Source: Odontocerum albicorne
Taxonomy: Eukaryota; Arthropoda; Insecta; Trichoptera; Odontoceridae
Length of the DNA: 64,000 bases
Direction: 5' to 3'
NCBI GenBank assembly: GCA_949825065.1
Contig: OX463859.1
Span: forward strand, 29,157,847 to 29,221,846
The translations under genes were made by a program, and so were the position numbers. Below the pieces are notes generated by a model that had not been told where the DNA came from, ran no database searches, and worked only from the letters and a program-made list of their open reading frames with translations. Positions within the stretch are counted from its first letter, which is position 1. Every line of letters begins with the position of its first letter. Below, piece by piece: positions 61,001 through 64,000 of this stretch.

Positions 61001-62978
61001 CCACTATGAGTTAATACTAATTACGAACATTTCGTTTAATGTGTAAAAAAATTGAAAATCCAATTATCGTATACCCCGTCGCCAAATATTATTTTATTTT
61101 AACAAACTGACATAGTTTTGCTAATTTGTAACAAGATGTATTCATTTGTCATTATTGTTAGTTTCACGTAATGTATTTACCTAAATAACTTGCTTTTTAT
61201 TAGAATCGAGGCTTATATTAAAGTTGATAAAATAATTAAAATTACTGAACATCGTTACAAGGTTGTATTGGGGCAAATTTGGGAAACGTCACAGGGACCA
61301 TGCTACATTTTCTTTAGTATAATCTAATGACTACAGCCATGATTTTCATTTCCTAACACTCAATTAATATATATTTATTTTGTAATATTTTTAAGTTAGA
61401 GTGGCTTTGAGGGGAGTCTGCTCTCTGAACGGCACTGTATAAATTGCCGTTTTATTATTATCTTTTTGAATTAAAATTTGCCTGGAATTATTCAAATTTT
61501 CAAAAATCCCGCCGCTTTCTAGGGTCCCGAGGCACACACTTTGAAAAAGTCTGCTGTAGGATATAGATTAATGTTAATTAAGAAGAAAAGAAACGGAAAC
61601 AAACCTGTGTTGGAGGCAAGTTGGTGTGGTAAGAGAAGAGTTTCCTGAACTCCTTGCACAGCACCCTCATGTTCTCCCTGAGCTTTTGGTCCTCGCACTC
61701 CACATTCTCCAGGTTGTCCTTCGTGTTATCCAGCTGCTGTTTGCATTCTTCCAATTTATTCTTCAGTTCCCCAAGATTTCTTGTATATTCTGTAACAAAT
61801 ACATATTTCAGTGCCATTTTTGATGTGTGGTAATCATCAGGGATGCCGCATCTATATGAGCAATGAGTGCAGCCCACACAGAAAGCCGATTCGAGGGGCA
61901 GCCACAGACTGCTTTGGCCACCACTAAATGTGGCGGTCTTCATGAGACTTAGCCATCCTGGATTTTTACTATTCCTATCCATAAAAAGCAAAATGATTAA
62001 CTAAGTTATACTTAAAGGAAAATAATCAAATTTAAAATGTTAAATCTTCTTCTTCTTCTCAGTGTCATGTCAGATCCCCCCAACGTTGAATATCACTTGA
62101 GAGTAGATATCTTTGTCCCCGGCAGCCTGAAAAAGATCTCCAACGCCCCTTATGCCAGTCCAATCACGTATATTGCGGAGCCAGGAGATTTGCCTCCTGC
62201 CAACACCTCTTCAGCCTTCTATTTTGCCTTGGATGATCAGGTGCAGTAATTTGTACTTTGTTCCTCTAAGTACATGACCCAAGTAGGACACCTTTCGGAT
62301 TTGAATATTAGTCAGCAACTCTCTATCAACTTTGGCTCTTTGAAGAACCCTTATGTTGCTGACCATATCCGTCCAGGGTATCCGTAGCATTCTCCGGTGT
62401 ATCCACATTTCGAATGCTTCCAGTCGGTTCATACTACTTACTTTGAGGGTCCATAATTCCACTCCATGCAATAACACTGACCAAAGGTAGCATTTGACTA
62501 ACCATTGTCGTAGTTTCAAGTTTAGATTATCATCGCAGAATACGCTTCTCATTTTATTAAAAGTCACACTAGATGATTCAATTCTGCACTTGACTTCGGT
62601 TTCTGGGTCGAGGTCTTCCACTAAGATACTTCTGAGGTATTTAAATTTTCACACTCTCTCTATATCAGCACCGTTCAATGTAAGACGTGATCCTGCCGGC
62701 CAAACACTATGAACTTAGTTTTACTCACGTTCATGTTGAATGTTCACAAAATGTTAAATGAAAAAAGATATTTTCTTTTCGCTTTTGTCCTCAAAGCTTG
62801 AAATAAAATATAATTAATAAAATTATTACCTTCTTCAATCATGGCTTGTTTGATGAGGTAGTGATGCCTCTCGGTGCAAGCTGTGTACAGCACATCCACA
62901 ACACCTCGACACTCCAGTTGGTGACGTAGAGTTCGGAGTCGTTCATTCATTACGTGGGTGAAACGGGCTTGTTCCAAC
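34063..62978 (-). CDS. Long split gene of unrecognised function (5' end not seen)
   Basis: Twelve exons on the minus strand, each with an AG acceptor and a GT donor and all in compatible phase: 62,978-62,830; 61,789-61,605; 59,551-59,332; 54,636-54,472; 53,039-52,885; 50,198-50,146; 44,621-44,594; 42,927-42,836; 40,002-39,897; 39,195-39,060; 37,680-37,501; 34,283-34,063 (stop TGA). That is 1,690 nt, about 562 residues, without a start codon. Order of parts: an alpha-helical start (MNERLRTLRHQLECRG), a coiled coil (LGELKNKLEECKQQL), an acidic Glu/Asp tract, Ser/Lys-rich linkers, a piece with Cys and His (TCPVEACKFKTIIDYDL), a Cys cluster (CICQMECPICGNK) and a C-terminus with CCGDEAKQKK. I do not recognise the family. 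Unbroken phase across 12 exons makes a real gene likely. Introns total about 27 kb and are mostly mobile elements. Confidence 0.75.
34310..34673 (-). mobile_element. RTE-like LINE fragment, left part (split by mariner)
   Basis: Antisense reverse transcriptase tail relic, continuing at 35,961-36,600. Minus-strand text includes FGEVNKMLREENVENVRNR. It lies in the last intron of the long gene. Confidence 0.65.
34674..35960 (+). mobile_element. Complete mariner transposon, 1,287 bp
   Basis: Perfect inverted ends: TTAGGTCCTTACATATGAAA at the left and its reverse complement at the right, extending to about 31 bp. TA target duplications at 34,672-34,673 and 35,961-35,962. It sits inside an older RTE-like fragment; the empty version of that site is at about 19,895-19,905. 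Confidence 0.95.
34863..35882 (+). CDS. Mariner transposase, intact, DD34D
   Basis: 339 aa, the usual mariner length. The N-terminal helix-turn-helix region (about residues 5-110) starts with YRVIYEYEFHRGTSAAETA. The catalytic triad has mariner spacing: first Asp in ITCDEKW, second in LLHDNARPH, third in YSPDLAPTDYYFF, with 34 residues between the second and third. The protein cuts and rejoins the element at TA sites. I chose the Met at 34,863 because MENLKYRV fits mariner starts; an upstream in-frame Met at 34,842 adds 7 residues. No stop or frameshift is present, so the element may be recently active. Confidence 0.93.
   Translation: MENLKYRVIYEYEFHRGTSAAETARRINDVYGDGAAKENTVRFWFQRFRSGNFDLQKKPRGRPETKVDNEELKAIVEADPSQTTSELAAGCGVSDKTVLIHLKQIGKVKKLERWVPHELSEANQQTRVDCCVALLNRHNNEGILNRIITCDEKWILYDNRKRSSQWLNPAEPAKPCPKRKLTPKKLLVSVWWTSAGVVHYSFLKSGQTITADVYCQQLQTMMEKLAAKQPRLVNRSRPLLLHDNARPHTAQQTATKLEELQLECLRHPPYSPDLAPTDYYFFRNLDNFLQGKKFNSDGAVQTDFKDFIDSRPNGFFSKGIDELPMRWQKCIDSNGTYFD
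35961..36600 (-). mobile_element. RTE-like LINE fragment, right part
   Basis: Continuation of 34,310-34,673. It is the counterpart of 19,640-19,890 and extends further. The long + strand open frame here is an antisense artefact. Confidence 0.6.
36637..37212. mobile_element. MITE family with CAYGGTCCCTG ends, copy A
   Basis: 576 bp, non-coding. The inverted ends begin TATACTTCAGAAAATGTAGG. The family terminus reads GAAAATGTAGCATGGTCCCT. Copies B and C lie at 49,411-49,969 and about 60,800-61,312. The interior is AT-rich and shared by all three. Confidence 0.85.
37501..37680 (-). CDS. Penultimate exon of the long gene, Cys cluster
   Basis: 180 nt. Starts EQLTVLTDMFVRAETDIQ and ends with CICQMECPICGNKPTLE: four Cys in pairs (C-x-C, C-x2-C), suggestive of metal binding but too small for a named domain. 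Only its first half survives in the inverted copy at 19,546. Confidence 0.75.
37806..38098. repeat. Fold-back repeat, left arm of a 3.8-kb inverted pair
   Basis: 37,806-37,916 pairs, with two mismatches over 111 bp, with 41,533-41,643 in inverted orientation, and the homology continues inward to about 38,019. The element also folds on itself: TTGTTTATAGTTAAGGCATT near 37,872 and its complement ending near 38,098. Its loop contains the hammerhead-like motif on the minus strand. Confidence 0.8.
38128..38290 (+). mobile_element. RTE-like LINE fragment
   Basis: Sense-strand relic with WLNQMDQILKEVKVTSLNNK and then LCMKRC, the same C-terminal tail as at 20,050-20,190. It is interrupted at 38,298 by a Tigger-like element. 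Confidence 0.55.
38298..38804. mobile_element. Tigger/pogo-like non-autonomous element, 507 bp
   Basis: Inverted ends CAGTAGAGCGTTGATTATCC and CGGATAATCGGCTCTTTACTG, in the CAGT...ACTG style of pogo/Tigger, flanked by TA at 38,296-38,297 and 38,805-38,806. No transposase. The open frame inside is not a host gene. Confidence 0.8.
38868..38965 (+). mobile_element. SINE 3' tail fragment
   Basis: Carries the tail motif CATCTTTCTGGTT, then GGAAGAGATTGTCACATGGC, then GCCAGGTTGTA, related to the 3' end of the LINE at 33,040-33,090 and to the SINE at 43,797-43,985. Confidence 0.5.
39060..39195 (-). CDS. Exon of the long gene with Cys/His residues
   Basis: 136 nt. Reads TCPVEACKFKTIIDYDLPPH, then further His residues and EEC near the end. 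The C-x4-C...H...H...C spacing might bind zinc, but no named finger is matched. Confidence 0.72.
39319..39838. mobile_element. MITE with GGCCACAC ends, second copy
   Basis: Related to 33,535-34,030 over its whole length; ends GAGGCCGAGGCCACACC and TGTGTGGCTGAGGCC. It lies in an intron of the long gene. Confidence 0.65.
40066..40575 (+). pseudogene. RTE-like reverse transcriptase C-terminal fragment
   Basis: 169 open codons, starting inside the protein. Typical tail motifs: IVRPALLYGSECWTM, ETAEMRMLRWSAGVSLRDKI and LRWYGHVGR, then a C-terminus ending RRADPNSLRRQ. The polymerase core is absent (5' truncation). It lies antisense to the host gene, just beside the exon at 39,897-40,002. A related fragment is at 54,905-55,300. 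Confidence 0.85.
40830..41025 (+). mobile_element. LINE 3' UTR with TAAA-type tail
   Basis: Contains a Y-shaped set of phrases CTGGGGACATGACAAATGAA and ACAAACCCAGATCTATTAAA, then ends in an AAATAAATAAA tail. A reverse-oriented relative lies at 57,655-57,835. It may be the 3' end of the RTE-like element before it. Confidence 0.55.
41080..41340. repeat. Dispersed repeat with GCAGACTCTC block
   Basis: Shares GGCAATTTATACAGTGCC and AGAGAGCAGACTCTC with the reverse-oriented stretches at 48,120-48,200 and 61,380-61,460. No gene. Confidence 0.5.
41360..41643. repeat. Fold-back repeat, right arm of the 3.8-kb inverted pair
   Basis: 41,372-41,420 and 41,455-41,510 form a near-perfect hairpin (TTCCACTTTTTTGTGACGGT at the left). 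41,533-41,643 is the inverted partner of 37,806-37,916. Confidence 0.8.
41455..41505 (+). ncRNA. Hammerhead-ribozyme-like motif
   Basis: Order on the + strand: CCCCTGAAGA, a short stem (AGGT / GCCT with GAAA loop), GAAACCGGTAGGGTTATACC, GTC. This is the order of a type I hammerhead: CUGANGA, stem II, GAAA, stem III hairpin, UH. Stem III has one extra C and stem I is not directly adjacent to the core, so self-cleavage is doubtful. Relatives: 18,830-18,935, 37,965-38,015, 41,380-41,425, 41,862-41,915, 48,240-48,290, 63,960-64,000. Confidence 0.35.
41845..41955 (+). repeat. Fragment of the fold-back/hammerhead-like repeat
   Basis: GGGGAGCACAAACAAG, AGATGAGGTGAAAGCC and GGGTTATACCGTCAC in the same order as 41,455-41,505. 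The CTGAAGA core is damaged (CTGAGA). Confidence 0.6.
42153..42257 (+). repeat. 35-bp tandem repeat, 3 copies
   Basis: Unit built on CTCTCTAAGAAAGGTATTAA followed by GACTCACCAAAAA; three nearly identical copies. Confidence 0.9.
42435..42753. mobile_element. piggyBac-like non-autonomous element with TTAA flanks
   Basis: 311 bp between TTAA duplications (42,435-42,438 and 42,750-42,753). Ends CACGTTGATCGCC and GGCGATCAATGTG are imperfect inverted repeats. TTAA targets mark the piggyBac superfamily. Inside are two palindromes centred on CCACCGGTGG, at about 42,453-42,475 and 42,495-42,520. Confidence 0.8.
42836..42927 (-). CDS. Exon of the long gene, Ser/Thr-rich linker
   Basis: 92 nt. Reads PSPPHSTSLLKTSETGAQMT and on to KISLDSIL. 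It is preceded by a good polypyrimidine/CAG acceptor and ends in AC|GTAAGT. Confidence 0.68.
43219..43617 (+). mobile_element. Probable solo LTR, 399 bp
   Basis: Begins TGTTTACCACGG and ends TTTACCAACA (TGTT...AACA). GC content is above that of its neighbours in the middle, with TATAAATACC at about 43,531 and the polyadenylation signal AATAAA at about 43,552. No exact target duplication is visible and no retroviral genes adjoin it. A CACACACTATTTTA repeat precedes it. Confidence 0.6.
43797..43985 (-). mobile_element. tRNA-derived SINE with LINE-like tail
   Basis: On the minus strand: a tRNA-like head (A-box TGGCCTGGTGGT, B-box GGTTCGATCCC, at about 43,985-43,918), a body, then a tail CATCTTTCTGGTTGGCTGG, AGATTGCCACGTGGCAATAA. 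The tail matches the 3' end of the LINE at 33,040-33,090, as expected if the LINE machinery mobilises the SINE. Confidence 0.75.
44410..44510 (+). ncRNA. Second family with hammerhead-like core
   Basis: TTGACGATG, stem AAGAC / GTCTT with GGTT loop, then GAAACCGGTAG. Same architecture as 41,455-41,505, but the stem sequence is quite different and still pairs. It belongs to a different repeat tail (AATAAACCAGTGGTGAAC). Activity is unproven. Confidence 0.3.
44594..44621 (-). CDS. 28-nt microexon of the long gene
   Basis: Acceptor TATAG, donor GTAAAT. Entering in phase 2 and leaving in phase 0 it encodes AGMRTSILKK. The reading frame of the neighbours (50,146-50,198 before, 42,836-42,927 after) joins correctly only with this exon included. 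Confidence 0.62.
44655..45305 (+). mobile_element. Internally deleted mariner with long inverted repeats
   Basis: About 150-bp inverted arms: 44,665-44,812 and about 45,152-45,298 (for example TTTAAAAATGAGCACCAAAA at the left). Between them lies a transposase N-terminal relic (44,811-45,180): FNRGNKAAKAARDICEVHGE, RFKDGNFDLKDTERSGRP, with stops, and no catalytic domain. Mariner ends are normally about 30 bp, so the long arms are odd. Confidence 0.75.
45795..47552 (+). repeat. 26-bp minisatellite, about 67 copies
   Basis: Unit TAATTATATTATTCCCATTT plus GTGTAG. Common variants: TCATT for TAATT, TACCC or TTCTC for TTCCC. Four variant units with a deletion (TTATAAAGAGTAG / AAATGTAG / AAGTGTAG) recur about every 130-160 bp between 47,080 and 47,400, a higher-order pattern. 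It lies in an intron of the long gene. Confidence 0.95.
47555..48210 (+). repeat. Dispersed repeat around the minisatellite
   Basis: Phrases such as GGCGTGTGCAGCTTTAGGAA, CAGATGCGGGAAAGT and GAGTTTGCTCTCTAAACGG are shared with 45,700-45,775 and with 60,400-60,800 plus 61,320-61,460. The minisatellite appears to have arisen inside one copy. No gene. Confidence 0.55.
48215..48305 (-). repeat. Fragment of the fold-back/hammerhead-like repeat
   Basis: Minus strand: CCCCTAAAGATGAGGTGAAA, GCCTTGACACCGGTAGGGTT. The core GAAAC has become GACAC. Confidence 0.55.
48310..48900. other. Intron sequence without a recognised feature
   Basis: No coding exon or transposon was recognised here on either strand. 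Confidence 0.4.
48905..49275 (-). mobile_element. SINE, longer form
   Basis: Minus-strand SINE: a decayed tRNA-like head near 49,190-49,270 (GGTTCAAATC B-box relic) and a body with CATTCCAACGTCAATGCAGT as read on the + strand. A fuller relative is at 55,528-55,882. Confidence 0.6.
49411..49969. mobile_element. MITE family with CAYGGTCCCTG ends, copy B
   Basis: 559 bp. The ends GAAAATGTAGCATGGTCCCT and its complement are perfect. The interior is homologous to copies A and C. Confidence 0.88.
50146..50198 (-). CDS. 53-nt exon of the long gene
   Basis: Encodes GMSRYSSIAYELIKKAT and two bases of the next codon. Acceptor after a T-rich tract ending GTAG; donor GTAAGT. Confidence 0.65.
50966..51510 (-). 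pseudogene. Jockey-like LINE, 3' reverse transcriptase fragment
   Basis: Open for 157 codons from 51,439, and upstream to about 51,505 (FRTLKLLYCSLIRSRLNY). Motif SSIWSPHYAAHAQTLERVQN followed by KFLRFINFKLGIP is the conserved region after the polymerase domain of jockey-type LINEs. The sequence ends at TAG/TAA near 50,966. It is a different family from the LINE at 29,751. 5' truncated. Confidence 0.82.
51677..52628 (+). mobile_element. Mariner transposon, internally deleted, 952 bp
   Basis: Inverted ends CGAGGCGTATCCAGAAAGTA (left) and the near-complement ending GGATATGCCTCG (right), with TA at 51,675-51,676 and 52,629-52,630. About 300 bp of the transposase N-terminus is missing. Confidence 0.92.
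51808..52575 (+). pseudogene. Mariner transposase lacking its DNA-binding domain
   Basis: 255 open codons. The DD34D triad is complete: VTGDETW, LLHDNATPH and HSPDLAPSDYYLF, with 34 residues between the second and third Asp. The N-terminal helix-turn-helix that recognises the inverted ends is gone. The C-terminus drifts after KKLIPCSPP. It probably cannot move its own element. Confidence 0.88.
52885..53039 (-). CDS. Exon of the long gene, Lys/Ser-rich
   Basis: 155 nt. Contains QPKEKPAKTSFSRDRKSSDL and KKSLSKKSEEYSPIIFSRGK; low-complexity, charged, probably disordered. Donor GTAAGT. Confidence 0.7.
53255..53495 (+). repeat. 41-bp tandem repeat in a 122-bp higher order
   Basis: Six units built on GGTTTAATCTGCTGTTGCCT and TTTGTTAGGTTAGGTC. 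Units 1-3 and 4-6 match pairwise (variants GCTATTGCC/GCTGTTGCC, GCTGTTACC, GCTGATGTC), giving two copies of a three-unit block. Confidence 0.9.
53500..53690 (+). mobile_element. Mariner 3' fragment
   Basis: Transposase C-terminus: SEWKKCFENWFKRMQKCIDL, HGEYFEKQ, then stop and an end-like CAAAACTTAACTAGCAACCT. 5' part absent. Confidence 0.65.
54014..54335 (+). mobile_element. 5'-truncated copy of the unit 3 LINE (3' UTR only)
   Basis: Matches 32,800-33,117 closely, starting at CAGTCAGTAAAATAACGTGT and ending in a TAAA-type tail. A typical dead-on-arrival LINE insertion. Confidence 0.88.
54472..54636 (-). CDS. Exon of the long gene
   Basis: 165 nt. Contains DVTFVSKFKNASSKEEKPFI, then GDGDPMDSDMYFPKW near the end. 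Acceptor TTTGCAG, donor C|GTGAGT. Confidence 0.7.
54905..55300 (-). pseudogene. RTE-like reverse transcriptase C-terminal fragment
   Basis: Closely related to 40,066-40,575: TMYNSYSRQLETDEMHMLRW, RLRWYGHVGRRAPDHIVNQA, ending RRADPNSLRRQ. 5' truncated at about 55,285, where a SINE-like head relic (about 55,285-55,345) follows. Confidence 0.82.
55528..55882 (-). mobile_element. tRNA-derived SINE
   Basis: Minus strand: head with a B-box GGTTCGAACTCC (about 55,814-55,825) and an A-box-like TGACCGCACGGTAA (about 55,853-55,866), then a body ending near 55,528. Related to 48,905-49,275 and, in the head, to the SINE in nanos intron 2. Confidence 0.68.
55905..56320 (-). pseudogene. LINE reverse transcriptase tail (second RTE-like family)
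   Basis: Minus strand: MNRLEAFEMWIHRRMLRIPW, LLTNIKIRKVSYLGHVLRG, KLLHLIIQGKIEG, then a stop and a continuing frame. A longer relative is at 62,040-62,740. Confidence 0.75.
56340..57655 (+). mobile_element. RTE-like LINE fragment split by a Tigger-like element
   Basis: Left part (56,340-56,560): GGIFTDDKNVSSDIEQCLAV and on. Right part (57,300-57,655): HLRLFGHVERMNEEILTK and a QEKYG piece. Many stops. The interruption is 56,565-57,295. Confidence 0.6.
56565..57295 (-). mobile_element. Tigger/pogo-like element, internally deleted
   Basis: Ends CAGGCGGTCCTTGATTTTCG (left) and, reverse-complemented, CAGGTGATCCTCGACTATCA (right). The minus strand at 56,709-56,978 encodes a transposase C-terminus: NVNEAFVHLDKFLTIMEECD, PNGERISNVQRAIRKD, typical of Tigger/jerky-type transposases. 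The catalytic core is lacking. Confidence 0.78.
57655..57835 (-). mobile_element. LINE 3' UTR fragment, reverse
   Basis: Reverse-oriented relative of 40,830-41,025, with the A-rich tail at its left end (TTATTTTTTATTTATTTT). Confidence 0.6.
57845..59133 (-). mobile_element. Mariner transposon, full length but decayed, 1,289 bp
   Basis: Inverted ends TTAGGTGTACAAATAAGT (left) and ACTTATTTGTACACCCAA (right), flanked by TA at 57,843-57,844 and 59,134-59,135. Unlike the other two mariners it is of another subfamily, to judge from the ends. Confidence 0.92.
57905..58959 (-). pseudogene. Mariner transposase, frameshifted
   Basis: N-terminal 205 codons open from the Met at 58,959 (MSSFEPNKRHLRELLIYFFN, KNGEFDIEDKERSGRPK, first Asp in VTGDEKC, where Trp is usual after Lys). 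Then a frameshift near 58,380. The second Asp motif (LLHDNASPH) and the third (YSPDIAPSDYHLF) follow in shifted frames with at least three in-frame stops. Not functional. Confidence 0.88.
59332..59551 (-). CDS. Exon of the long gene with acidic tract
   Basis: 220 nt. Begins LGFLPDLEKMFITSATCEQK; the middle is almost only Glu, Asp and Lys (EEEKDEQEDDEDNEEED). Acidic low-complexity tracts occur in many nuclear proteins; no specific inference is safe. Confidence 0.72.
59646..59822 (+). repeat. 59-bp tandem repeat, 3 copies
   Basis: Unit starting TCCGGAAAGTAGTTTTGTAT and ending GCCAAACCAGCC. A reversed piece of the unit (ATAGGCTGGTTTGGCAC) lies at 60,170-60,186. No gene. Confidence 0.9.
60400..60799 (+). 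repeat. Dispersed repeat, left part (split by MITE C)
   Basis: Same repeat as 47,800-48,210; it continues at about 61,320-61,460. The uninterrupted version at 47,998-48,015 (CTTCCCTTGGTAAGTTTTAT) is the empty site. The 102-codon frame here is not a recognised protein. Confidence 0.6.
60800..61312. mobile_element. MITE family with CAYGGTCCCTG ends, copy C
   Basis: AAGCATGGTCCCTGTGACG at the left and CACAGGGACCATGCTACA at the right. Homologous to copies A and B throughout. Nested in the dispersed repeat above. Confidence 0.88.
61605..61789 (-). CDS. Coiled-coil exon of the long gene
   Basis: 185 nt, 62 residues with its split codon. Heptad-like spacing of Leu (LGELKNKLEECKQQLDNTKD) predicts a coiled coil, then VLCKEFRKLFSYHTNLPPTQ. 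Good acceptor (TTACAG) and donor. Confidence 0.75.
62040..62740 (-). pseudogene. LINE reverse transcriptase tail (second RTE-like family)
   Basis: Minus strand: an N-terminal part from about 62,621 (EDLDPETEVKCRIESSSVTF), LLHGVELWTLKVSSMNRLEA, RMLRIPWTDMVSNIRVLQRA, SYLGHVLRG. A TGA after QGKIEG is shared with the copy at 55,905-56,320. 5' truncated. It lies in an intron in the same strand as the host gene. Confidence 0.8.
62830..62978 (-). CDS. First visible exon of the long gene
   Basis: 149 nt. Acceptor AG at 62,979-62,980 and donor G|GTAAT. Contains LEQARFTHVMNERLRTLRHQ and VLYTACTERHHYLIKQAMIE; probably helical. A Met within the exon (62,947) could be a start if the acceptor is not used, but the open frame and AG suggest that more exons lie upstream. 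Confidence 0.72.
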
Positions 62979-63112
62979 CTTTGAATGGAAAATAATCTTA
63001 GATAATCTTAGCCACAAATAAACATACAAAAAATTGAAATTATAAAGAGACTTCAATGTAGCATGCTACAATCTAATTGAATATAGTAAAATTACAATAT
63101 TATCATTATAAA

Positions 63113-63655
63113 GGGTCTTTCAAATTGAGAGGTTTTTTTTATCCAATTTTTTTAAATTCTTGAATAAAACACACAATTTGCTTTGATTTTAAAAAACTTT
63201 TTATGGGTCATTAAAGTATAATGTATGACATTTAAACACAAAAAACAATATCCACCAAATGTCCACCTCTTGCAGCTCCACAGATGTCCACTCTCTTGTC
63301 AAAATTTTCGATGACATTTTGGCATAATCGCGGTTCTAACTCACCAATAACGCTAATAATTTCGTCCTTCAGCTCAGGAATTGATCGGGGGTCATTCTTC
63401 TAGACATGGCGTCTTTTCACGTAACCCCAGAGAAAATAGTCCAACTGTCTCAGATCACATGATCTTGGTTGGCAATTAACATCACCGTTTCCGGAGATTA
63501 CAATACATAAAAGAATTCAACAATTTGAACGCGTTGTTGTATTGTATATGACTCCAATTTTATAAATGTCATACTTCTTAAATGTCACAAGACCTAGGCA
63601 AGTTCGCGACGCCATCTGTGTTTTATCCAAGAATTTAAAAAATGACCCTTTAGAT
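63113..63655 (-). mobile_element. Tc1/mariner-superfamily element, internally deleted
   Basis: Inverted ends around AAGGGTCTTTCAAATTGA (left) and AAAAAATGACCCTTT (right). Minus strand at about 63,250-63,480 reads QPRSCDLRQLDYFLWGYVKR, then EISVIGELEPRLCQNVIENF in part, the C-terminus of a DDE transposase. The rest is lost. Confidence 0.7.
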
Positions 63656-63884
63656 ATCTACATCAAGTTCATGGAGAAAAAAACAGATAATAATTAAAAA
63701 AATAAGCAGAAGAAATTAAACAGCACTTCAGGGTTTGTGTGTAGAACCTTGTCCAGATAGTTTTTAAACTGATTTATATCACACCCTCACTATACCATTG
63801 GGCAGTTTGATTTAATAAGCAAAACTTTGCATTGGATTAGCAAAATAATGTTTTTTGAGATTACATTTCATATATTATTTATAA

Positions 63885-64000
63885 TTAAGGCATTAACACT
63901 GTGGAGGTTTAAAGACATTGTAATTTGTTTAATCAAACACTGTTTCTTCCACTTTGAATAACGGTATAACCCTACTGGTTTCAAGGTTTTCACCTCATCA
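63885..64000 (-). repeat. Fold-back/hammerhead-like repeat, cut by window end
   Basis: Matches 37,880-38,000: AAGGCATTAACACTGTGGAG, AACGGTATAACCCTACTGGT, CAAGGTTTTCACCTCATC. It continues beyond the window. Confidence 0.65.

Noticed and set aside
61578..61991. Extending the coiled-coil exon upstream to a Met at 61,991
   Set aside because: A TTACAG acceptor at 61,790-61,795 fits the phase of the preceding exon, and the added residues have no helical or conserved character.

Overview
The window is insect nuclear DNA: AT-rich, introns with GT/AG borders, and many transposons of types common in insects (mariner, Tigger/pogo, jockey-like and RTE-like LINEs, tRNA-derived SINEs, MITEs, probable solo LTRs). 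The species cannot be named from the sequence. Hemiptera is a guess from the style of the retroelements.

Left part (1 to about 33,120): a tandem, partly inverted array of the germline gene nanos. Three nearly identical split copies lie on the + strand (4,019-6,711; 12,720-15,322; 25,958-28,634). Each encodes a complete pair of Nanos CCHC zinc fingers. Exons 3 and 4 have phases that make them mutually exclusive: exactly one must be used, or the zinc finger falls out of frame. Around the good copies lie worn remnants: a minus-strand degenerate nanos (17,127-18,700), a terminal-exon relic (20,876-20,925), and two old 3' flanks in which a 21-bp minisatellite expanded (1-950; 20,938-22,310). Copies 1 and 3 are followed by the same LINE carrying the same disabling mutations, so the LINE travelled with the duplication. 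Copy 2 lacks it. Indels give conflicting groupings of the copies, which points to gene conversion or unequal exchange.

Right part (about 33,500-63,000): one long minus-strand gene of unrecognised function. At least 12 exons, all phase-compatible, run from 62,978 down to a stop at 34,063 (1,690 nt of coding sequence; the 5' end lies outside the window or was not found). It has a coiled-coil exon, a Glu/Asp-rich exon, a 28-nt microexon and Cys-containing C-terminal exons. Its introns are packed with mobile elements: mariner elements with TA target duplications, Tigger-like and piggyBac-like non-autonomous elements, three MITEs of one family, a 1.75-kb minisatellite with a 26-bp unit, LINE and SINE fragments, and fold-back repeats.

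A truncated, inverted copy of the 3' end of this long gene lies at about 19,400-20,430, inside the nanos array. It serves as a natural empty site showing that one mariner and one MITE inserted into the long gene after the duplication. nanos copy 3 and the long gene converge, tail to tail, and parts of both were duplicated, inverted and eroded together.
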